Shown here: positions 27,601-38,600 of the stretch, piece by piece
How positions within the stretch are numbered: the first letter of the stretch is position 1
Layout of the letters: each line of letters starts with the position of its first letter
NCBI GenBank assembly: GCA_025642075.2
Contig: JAODUO010000564.1
Coordinates: 208,501 to 272,500, forward strand
Source: Ridgeia piscesae
Lineage: Eukaryota > Annelida > Polychaeta > Sabellida > Siboglinidae
Direction of reading: 5' to 3'
DNA: 64,000 nucleotides
Notes under the pieces: model-generated
The model's database searches: none
Told to the model about the DNA's origin: nothing
Seen by the model: the letters and a program-made list of their open reading frames with translations, nothing else
Program-made: the position numbers and the translations under genes

Positions 27601-30600
27601 ATAGAGACCATCAAGAGATCGGCTGACACTAGTCTCATTCATTCATATTCATTCATAGAGACCATCAAGAGATCGGCTGACACTAGTCTCATTCATTCAT
27701 ATTCATTCATAGAGACCATCAAGAGGTGGGCTGACACTAGTCTCATTCATTCATATTCATTCATAGAGACCATCAAGAGATGGGCTGACACTAGTCTCAT
27801 TCATTCATATTCATTCATAGAGACCATCAAGAGGTGGGCTGACACTAGTCTCATTCATTCATATTCATTCATAGAGACCATCAAGAGGTGGGCTGACACT
27901 AGTCTCATTCATTCAGAGACCATCAAGAGGTGGGCTGACACTAGTCTCATTCATTCATATTCATTCATAGAGACCATCAAGAGGTGGGCTGACACTAGTC
28001 TCATTCATTCATATTCATTCATAGAGACCATCAAGAGGTGGGCTGACACTAGTCTCATTCATTCATATTCATTCATAGAGACCATCAAGAGATGGGCTGA
28101 CACTAGTCTCATTCATTCAGAGACCATCAAGAGGTGGGCTGACACTAGTCTCATTCATTCATATTCATTCATAGAGACCATCAAGAGGTGGGCTGACACT
28201 AGTCTCATTCATTCATATTCATTCATAGAGACCATCAAGAGGTGGGCTGACACTAGTCTCATTCATTCATATTCATTCATAGAGACCATCAAGAGGTGGG
28301 CTGACACTAGTCTCATTCATTCATAGAGACCATCAAGACGTGGGCTGACACTAGTCTCATTCATTCATAGAGACCATCAAGAGATCGGCTGACACTAGTC
28401 TCATTCATTCATATTCATTCATAGAGACCATCAAGAGGTGGGCTGACACTAGTCTCATTCATTCATATTCATTCATAGAGACCATCAAGAGGTGGGCTGA
28501 CACTAGTCTCATTCATTTATAGAGACCATCAAGAGGTGGGCTGACACTAGTCTCATTCATTCATAGAGACCATCAAGAGGTGGGCTGACACTAGTCTCAT
28601 TCATTCATATTCATTCATAGAGACCATCAAGAGGTGGGCTGACACTAGTCTCATTCATTCATATTCATTCATAGAGACCATCAAGAGGTTGGCTGACACT
28701 AGTCTCATTCATTCATAGAGACCATCAAGAGGTGGGCTGACACTAGTCTCATTCATTCATAGAGACCATCAAGAGGTGGGCTGACAGTAGTCTCATTCAT
28801 ACATTCTTTCATAGAGACTATAAAGAGGTGGGCTGATATGGGTCTCATTTGTTCAGGAAGCAACATTAGTCCTGCTGTCACACTGCACGTGTACAGGTGG
28901 TCTGTCTTAATGCAGTAGCACCGCAGCATCATTCAAACAAATCCAACGAACAGAGTTAAAATTCCCTCTACCCTGGGTAATTGTCATATAGCTCAGGGCT
29001 CAGAAGTGACAGTGATGAGTGAGTGACTGGGAAGTGACAGGACAGACAGACGTTGTGACAGGGAGTCACTGACAGAAGTGACAGTAGTGAATATGAGAAG
29101 TGACTGGTTGACGTAGAAATTATAATAATTGACTGAGATAAATAACTTTGATGGTGGAGGGTGACTGAGAAGTGACAGTGATGAGTGAATGACTAGAAGT
29201 AACGGTGACTGAGAAGTGACAGTGATGAGTGAATGACTAGAAGTAATGGTGACTGAGTGTCAGAAATTGACTGTGAGAAATTACCGTGACGCAGAAATGA
29301 CACACAAGTGACAGTGAGTAAGTGATGTGATGTGACAGCGCTCCTGGTGATGTTGTAGACCAAGTAACCGGTCTCTGGACACGAGTGACTTCCTGGTGGT
29401 GCAGACGGCGGCAGACAAACACGTCATGTCGAACGGGTTCTCTCACTCCAGTGGCTCCATGACGTCTGCCTACAGCAGCAGCCGCCTCGACCACGACAGG
29501 GGCAGCAGCATGGTGAGTAGGGGCACTTCTCTACTAGGGTCACTTTTTGGACAGGAGGCAGAATGGGGAGTAGGGGAACCTCTCTACTAGGGTCACTTTT
29601 TGGACAGGAGGCAGCTTTGGGAGTAGGGGAACCTCTCTACTAGGGTCACTTTTTGGACAGGAGGCAGAATGGGGAGTAGGGGCACTTCTCTACTAGGGTC
29701 ACTTTTTGGACAGGAGGCAGAATGGGGAGTAGGGGCACTTCTCTACTAGGGTCACTTTTTGGACAGGAGGCAGCATGGTGAGTAGGGGCACTTCTCTACT
29801 AGGGTCACTTTTTGGACAGGAGGCAGAATGGGGAGTAGGGGCACTTCTCTACTAGGGTCACTTTTTGGACAGGAGGCAGAATGGGGAGTAGGGGCACTTC
29901 TCTACTAGGGTCACTTTTTGGACAGGAGGCAGAATGGGGAGTAGGGGAACCTCTCTACTAGGGTCACTTTTTGGACAGGAGGCAGCTTTGGGAGTAGGGG
30001 AACCTCTCTACTAGGGTCACTTTTTGGACAGGAGGCAGCTTTGGGAGTAGGGGAACCTCTCTACTAAGGTCACTTTTTGGACAGGAGGCAGCATGGTGAG
30101 TAGGGGAACCTCTCTACTAGGGTCACTTTTTGGACAGGAGGCAGCATGGGGAGTAGGGGAACCTCTCTACTAGGGTCACATTTTGGACAGGAGGCAGCAT
30201 GGGGAGTAGGGGAACCTCTCTACTAGGGTCACATTTTGGACAGGAGGCAGCATGGGGTGGGTAGGGAGGGGGGGGGAACCTCTCTACTAGGGTCACTTTT
30301 TGGACAGGAGGCAGCATGGGGAGTAGGGGAACCTCTCTACTAGGGTCACATTTTGGACAGGAGGCAGCATGGGGAGTAGGGGAACCTCTCTACTAGGGTC
30401 ACTTTTTGGACAGGAGGCAGCATGGGGAGTAGGGGAACCTCTCTACTAGGGTCACTTTTTGGACAGGAGGCAGCATGGGGAGTATGGGGAACCTCTCTAC
30501 TAGGGTCACTTTTTGGACAGGAGGCAGCATGGGGAGTAGGGGAACCTCTCTACTAGGGTCACTTTTTGGACAGGAGGCAGCATGGGGAGTAGGGGAACCT

Positions 30601-33600
30601 CTCTACTAGGGTCACTTTTTGGACAGGAGGCAGCATGGGGAGTAGGGGAACCTCTCTACTAGGGTCACATTTTGGACAGGAGGCAGCATGGGTGGTAGGG
30701 GAACCTCTCTACTAAGGTCACTTTTTGGACAGGAGGCAGCATGGGGAGTAGGGGAACCTCTCTACTAGGGTCACTTTGGACAGGAGGCAGAATGGGGAGT
30801 AGGGGCACCTCTCTACTAGGGTCACTTTTTGGACAGGAGGCAGCATGGGGAGTAGGGGAACCTCTCTACTAGGGTCACATTTTGGACAGGAGGCAGCATG
30901 GGGAGTAGGGGAACCTCTCTACTAGGGTCACTTTTTGGACAGGAGGCAGCATGGGGAGTAGGGGAACCTCTCTACTAGGGTCACATTTTGGACAGGAGGC
31001 AGCATGGGGAGTAGGGGAACCTCTCTACTAGGGTCACATTTTGGACAGGAGGCAGCATGGGTGGTAGGGGAACCTCTCTACTAGGGTCACTTTTTGGACA
31101 GAAGGCAGCATGGGTGGTAGGGGAACCTCTCTACTAGGGTCACTTTTTGGACAGGAGGCAGCATGGGGAGTAGGGGAACCTCTCTGTTATGATCGTTTTG
31201 TGAGCAAGTGACAGCATGACAGATACTGGAAACCTCTATATTAAGGTCACCTGGCTGGGTCATAAAGGCTGTATCCCTCTACACTCTAGCGGTCAGCAGC
31301 CAGCTGATTGGTCAAGCTGCCTAGTCATATATAACTACCTACTGGGTAACAAGTCTTTAATGACTTTAAAATGACACTGTGTTGAATGTACACAGGTGTT
31401 GTGGGGAATGAGCAGGCATGTCATCACAACGTCACATGGTCACAGGTTAGCAGCGGGTTGAGTGATGCGACAGGACTAACATTCTGTAATTTAGTATTTA
31501 CAAATATATTTTTAGACTCATGTGTAACCATAATTGTGACTCTCTGAAGTGACTTTAAAGCAGGGGTAGACTTCCTAATAATCTGTTAAACTGCACCAAT
31601 TCAACCTGGTTTAACCAGTAGACGTGAAGCATCACTACTCACTACTCCACCCATTGTCACCAGTAGAACCAGCATGTAATACACTCACTATGTCTACATA
31701 GGGTCTAGATCTCTATGGGGAGAACATTACCATTCTAAGATTAAATGTACATCTTGCAGAAGAGAAACCAACACATTGCTTCTATGAGACATTGACTAAA
31801 GGTGTTGTAGTTGGGTTAACATAGAGAGGCTGTGGGCTTCTTGTACTGGTGATTGGTGATTGGACACAGGGCTCAACGTTCCACTGTTTATCTACATGTC
31901 CGTGGATCTGAGTGGAAATAGAGTTGTGTTCAACCGTTAGTTCATTTATTACAGACAACAGGATAAGCAGGAATTTTGAGCCCAGAAAAATAGCAACTTT
32001 TGCCATTCTGTTGTGAACTGATCTTCATGTTAAGTGTGATTGTGTCTGGGAGCACAGCTAAAGCTGCCTCCTCAATTGATTTAGGTCATTGCAATCAGTA
32101 ATATACACAGTCGGAGTGTATATAAACTGTGTGTATATCTGTTAAAATAATTGAAACAATTTACAATGATCAAAATATATAGAATAACTTGTGGTAATGT
32201 GGATGTGGTGAGTTATAGTGTATATATCTCCTACATTTTGGTTCATCCAATCAAAAACTAAATTAATAGGTTTTCTAATACTTTCATCAAATATAAATAT
32301 AAAAAACTAGCCCATCTTAGCCAATACTAGATGGGTTAGATTTTTGCGAAATTCAACTGAAACTAAGTGGGTGAACCGTGTAATTGCGGAGGCAGCGTTG
32401 TGTGGTAAACGGTAACACGGCTGCTAACACAGCTGCTAACACATTTCCTTCTCTCCCGCTGCGTTGTGCCAGATAAAGGGGTTAAGTAAACACGCAGTAG
32501 TTTACCCCGACCTCTGTCCACTCTACATAGTGGACAGGAGCAGGCGAATGCTGCAAGTGGTGAGTGGACGCACGCTGCACGTGTCACCCCCGTGTCACCC
32601 TGAATGTCACCCTCTCTCAGAGGTGTCACCCTCCCATCTGTTACCCCTCACGTCATTGTTGTGTAGCAGTGTCAAACTTTTGTTTGTGTTTATAATTTAA
32701 ATTGTTGTGTTACCACTGCGAGAAACTTGATGGCTGAAAAAATGACAGAATATTTCAAAGTTTCTTGTTAAGGTAATTAAGTTGTGTGTGACGATTTTGT
32801 GAAGGTGTACTCTTGTGATTTAACCCTTTACACCTCAAATCACCCCAAACTAACACCATAAAGCAGAATTATGCGGTAACAACTTCTGATGGATAGTTGT
32901 GAAGAGAAACTAAAAATGATGTTTGAACATGTTTTTTTTTTCTGGTCAAATAAGTAGGAAAAGAGGGACATTAAAAATGTCTGAGGTCTGAAGGGTTAAA
33001 CAAGTTTGGCACCATTTGTAGCATCCAGCACAAGTGGCTACATATGTTGTTACATGCATGACTTATTCAGTTGTTTTATTTCTGAAAATCGTGCTATCTG
33101 TTTAGTTGCTGTCGTACACTGTTGTTGATCTTCCGCAGCTGTTTACAGTCAGATGTAGGGTGTTGTGTGGTTGGATGTTTGTTTGCTGTAGGTAGTGGGC
33201 CTGCTGCCACAGACCCTGGCGTCACGCCCACTGCTGTATCTGTGACCACTTACAGCACTGCCACAATGGCCACTCCCACTACCACAAAGGACACACACCA
33301 GTACTGCAAGGGTCACTTCCAACACTACCACAAAGACCACACCAACACTACCACAAAGACCACACTAACATTACCAAAAACACCACTTCCAACATTATCA
33401 CAAAGACCACTCCCAAAACTACCACAAAACCACACCAACACTACAACAAAGACCACACCAACACTACCACAATGACCACTTCCAACACTACCACAAAGCA
33501 ATTCCCAACACCACCACCACAAGGCCATTTGTAACACCACTACTATCACAATGAACACATCCAAAAGTGTCACAAAAGCAATTCCCAGCACCATCACTTA

Positions 33601-35632
33601 TATCATGGTCACCACTCTGAACACCACCAAAGGCCACATTCAACACCACCACACAGGCCACATTCAACACCACCACACAGGCCACATTCAACACCACCAC
33701 ACAGGCCACATTCAACACCACCACAAATGCCACATTCAACACCACCACACAGGCCACATTCAACACCACCACACAGGCCACATTCAACACCACCACACAG
33801 GCCACATTCAACACCACCACACAGGCCACATTCAACACCACCACACAGGCCACATTCAACACCACCACAAATGCCACATTCAACACCACCACACAGGCCA
33901 CATTCAACACCACCACACAGGCCACATTCAACACCACCACACAGGCCACATTCAACACCACCACACAGGCCACATTCAACACCACCACACAGGCCACATT
34001 CAACACCACCACACAGGCCACATTCAACACCACCACACAGGCCACATTCAACACCACCACAAATGCCACATTCAACACCACCACACAGGCCACATTCAAC
34101 ACCACCACACAGGCCACATTCAACACCACCACACAGGCCACATTCAACACCACCACACAGGCCACATTCAACACCACCACACAGGCCACATTCAACACCA
34201 CCACACAGGCCACATTCAACACCACCACAAATGCCACATTCAACACCACCACACAGGCCACATTCAACACCACCACACAGGCCACATTCAACACCACCAC
34301 ACAGGCCACATTCAACACCACCACACAGGCCACATTCAACACCACCACAAAAGCCACATTTAACACCACCACAAAGGCCACATTCAACACCACCACAAAG
34401 GCCACATTCAACACAACCACAAAAGCCACAATCAACACCACCAAAACTATTAAGGGCAGTGTGAACATGACCACACCCACCATGTCCAACACTTACACCT
34501 CCATTACAATGGTAATACTGACATTGGGAGTCAACATCACTACAGTGTATTACCATGTACAATGGTGACTGTTACAACACCAAAACCACTTCCAGCACTA
34601 ATAGTTACTTCCACCACCATCACCATCACTTCAGCCATTCTCCAGCACTAATAGTTACTTCCACCACCATCACCATCACTTCAGCCATTCTCCAGCACTA
34701 ATAGTTACTTCCACCACCATCACCATCACTTCAGCCATTCTCCAGCACTAATAGTTACTTCCACCACCATCACCATCACTTCAGCCCTTCTCCAGCACTA
34801 ATAGTTACTTCCACCACCATCACCATCACTTCAGCCATTCTCCAGCCACCATTACAGTGACTGGTGCATTCACTGGAGCTGCTGTGTGCACATTTATATG
34901 TATAGCGTAAGCAAACAGTAGTCTAAAAACTGTAACTTAATGTAGCTTAGAAAACACCAACAAAAGGCCTATTTATGGAAACATTCTTGGTGGCTAGTTG
35001 GCAAAAAAATTTGATGTATCAGTATTAGACATTAAAAATATATATATATATATATACACAAGATATATAATATAATGTATTAATATATATATATAATATA
35101 ATATATATATATATAATTTATGTTATTAACAAAATTTATTATAATAACAAATAAAAAAATTATAAATTTTTTTGATAACATATTTCCTTCGTGATATCCA
35201 TAGAAGCAATTGTAGGATTTCAGAACCATGCTTCTGTTGCTGTTGTAATAATATTTGAATTGTTATATACAGTAGTAGAAAATGTGAACATGGAAAATGA
35301 AATAATGACCTCTCCCTGACTAATGACCTGTCCCTGTGGTTGTGGCTGCGTGTGTATGCGTACCCATGGTAACGTGTGTTGTGTTGTGTTGTCACAGACG
35401 ATGAAGAGACAAGTGGCCGGAGTGAGGAGGATGGGAGCCCACCCCACACTGCCCTACTGTGAGTACCCGAGTAACCTCAGTCAGTGGCTGTCACCACTCT
35501 TGTGTCTTCACATGTAGTCCCCTCACTCCACCTGGACACATGACACCTTTTACTGCTCTGTCTTCTCGCGGGTGTGTCTTCTGCCAATTGTCATGTTGCA
35601 CACTTTCACGCACACTCGCTTACACACATGTT

Positions 35633-35667
<35 letters not shown>

Positions 35668-38600
35668 TTATATAAATATAATTACATAATTTTGAAAACA
35701 TGAACACTACCAACGCAATCATGTACACACACATGTGCACATACACATGCACACTCGTGCACATGCACGCATGCACACACACACACAGACTATACATAAA
35801 ATACTATCATTGTGTTATGACTAATAAATATTAAATTAATTTTAATGGTAACAGTAATAAATAATACACGTATATGATAACAAAATTGTGCATGAACCTA
35901 AGATTTTTAGTAAGTCAAAAGGAATTTCAGCAAAAAGGAAATTTTACTTATTGTGTTTCTTCACAATTGTTTTACCTTGTTCGTACAAAGTATATAATTA
36001 AAAGGGTTTATACCCATATACTACAGTAATTCTAAAAATGTTGGTTTTATATGAATTGCATAGCCATACCAATGTCAAATAAATATTTGTAGACACTGTT
36101 ATGATAGTTACTATATTACATGTCCGTTCCGTGCATTTATAACAGTTTCAGTGTGGACTTATCAATGTTTTAAAGTAATATTTCAGGGAGGGGATTGACT
36201 TTTAGTACCCTCTGTGCAAATAATCAAAGTTGACAAGCACCAAGTTAAAACATTGTATGTGGTCAGTGCAATGTTGACCTGTGTCCACTAGACTTGACCG
36301 GCTCCCAGGACGGCAGTGTACGGCTGTGGGAATGGTCACAGCAGCACTGTATCGGTGTTGCGAGGCAACCAGGATCCTTCCCGAAAGTAGCCAAAGTCGC
36401 CTTCAGCACCCAGGGAAACAAGGTAGGCATAGACTGTTATCATGTCACCAAAGTGTCGTTAGCATATCTGGTGTTATTTCAAAGTAGCACTCTGTGATAT
36501 TAACTAGAGTTGGTTTCATGTGTCACTTTTCTGCTCAACTCTTAATTAATCATTTTGCTGCATTTTTCTGATGTCCGCAGGATGCTTAGATCATACGTTT
36601 CCCAACAATGTTTTGTCCCTAAAAACTAAGTACAATATTCAGTTTAATGTATTAGCAAAGATGCTTTCCCTGTAGCTGCATAAATAATCTGGAATCAACT
36701 ACCAGTCACTATAAAATAATCTGAAACTAGTCATCTTTTGAAAGAAAATCAAGACTTATTTGTTTGAAATTGCATTCCTTCCCTGCTACAATTAATGCAC
36801 GAAGGCTGCTCATACACATATCCACCTCTGTCTACAGCCAGGTACTCATTTAAACTGCTGAGTGAACCAGAGCAATGTAAAGTGAAAAAACTTGCCCACG
36901 ATTTTAACACCGCAGCACAGGATTCGAACCCGGGTCCTCTTAGTGGAGAGTCCGTAACTCTACATCTGAGTCACTGTGCTCAACTATGTTGTGTACATTT
37001 CATGTTTCAGTTTGGAGTTGGAGACAGCGAAGGTTCTGTCTGTCTCTGGCAAGTTGGAATTGGACGCAGCATGACCAAACCTTTCCTTGTAAGTGAAATG
37101 TTAAGTCTACCCTTTGACTTTATGTCACCGGTCAACAGCACCTTCCATCAAACTTCAAATAGGGATTGCCTTGAGTCAGTATCTAAGTTGTAGCACTTTG
37201 GAACTTTAATATGTCAATGCATTTGCAATTTAGGTGTGCACTGTTACACATTACAGCAATGCCAAATAAGCTGGGCCACAAATTGTGTGTTTTCAGTGCC
37301 TGCAGTGACTGAGGAGTGTGTTTGTGTGTTTTCAGTGCCTGCAGTGACTGAGGAGTGTGTTTGTGTGTTTTCAGCGCCTGCAGTGACTGAGGAGTGTGTT
37401 TGTGTGTTTTCAGCGCCTGCAGTGACTGAGAAGTGTGTTTGTGTGTTTTCAGCGCCTGCAGTGACTGAGGAGTGTGTTTGTGTGTTTTCATTGCCTGCAG
37501 TGTTTGAGGAGTGTGTTTGTGTTTTCAGCGCCTGCAGTGCCTGAGAAGTGTGTTTGTGTGTTTTCAGCGCCTGCAGTGCCACAACAAGAGTCTCAGTGAC
37601 TTTGTGTTCATGGGGTCTTCCAGTGTACTCGCCACAGCCGGCCACTCGCTCGAGAACAGGAACGTCTGTATCTGGGACACCCTGCTACCCCACCGTAGCG
37701 CCCTTGTCCAGGGTAAGCGGCAACCTCATACGTTTGTAAAATAAAAAACGTTTTGAGTTCAGCATTGGTTCAACTCCCACACCCTAAAATACATGGTAGG
37801 AGATGTGCGATTCATTTTCCATTGATATATGTCCCATGACCAGGTAAGCAATGACAATATTTGCGAAGTTTGCAAGTTAAGTAAGGCATCGCATGCCGCT
37901 GATAATGATTTATTAGTACATCAAACATAACAACGTCTTACGGAATATGTCTCCCCAACTTAAACACTACTTTTGTGACTTTGATACACCATTAGTTCAT
38001 AGGTAAGAGGTCGAAGGAAGCTAATGACCATCGAAAGAAGAGACTGGACCTGGGCACCTGGGAGGATTCACTTAAAGTGACCCAAAGTTAGCATATTAAC
38101 ACACAGATAGTAGTAATAGTAACACTTCTTTAGCACCTATATCAGTGAATATTCAAGCTCAGAGGAGCAACCAGCAAAATCATTAGGTTTAATCCTAAAT
38201 GGGGGCAGCCAAGAGTCATCATTGGAGAGTTGGACCACCAAAAATGTACAGTTGTATGTTTTGAGTTTTTTATGAAAGGTGATTTTATTGTGCTAGGCAG
38301 TCGATTCCAGATTTTAATCACAACTACAGAGACTCATTTGCCAGTTTTTAACTTACGTTTAGGAACAAATAATTGTTTGGAAATGGATGATCTAAGAATT
38401 CTAGGGATATCAGAAAAATGTAGAATAATAAAGTTGGTGGTTGAGTAGAAAGACACGGTGTGTAATCGTAGCCAATTAGATAACGTTGCCTTGCAGCATT
38501 CTCGTGCCACCATGATGGCAGTGCGGCGGTGGTGTACGCCCCCCAGCACCAGGCCCTCATCAGCGCGGGAAAGAAGGGCGACATCTGTATCTTTGACGTG

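Noticed and set aside
33488..34562. ORFs of 317-334 codons on the minus strand ([16 protein letters not shown]) and 245-270 on the plus strand (HSTPPHRP)
   Set aside because: Translations of the 24-bp repeat in several frames at once; no domain and inside a DMXL intron.
36893..36990. Functional tRNA gene on the minus strand
   Set aside because: Perfect B-box but the stems do not pair and a SINE tail follows.
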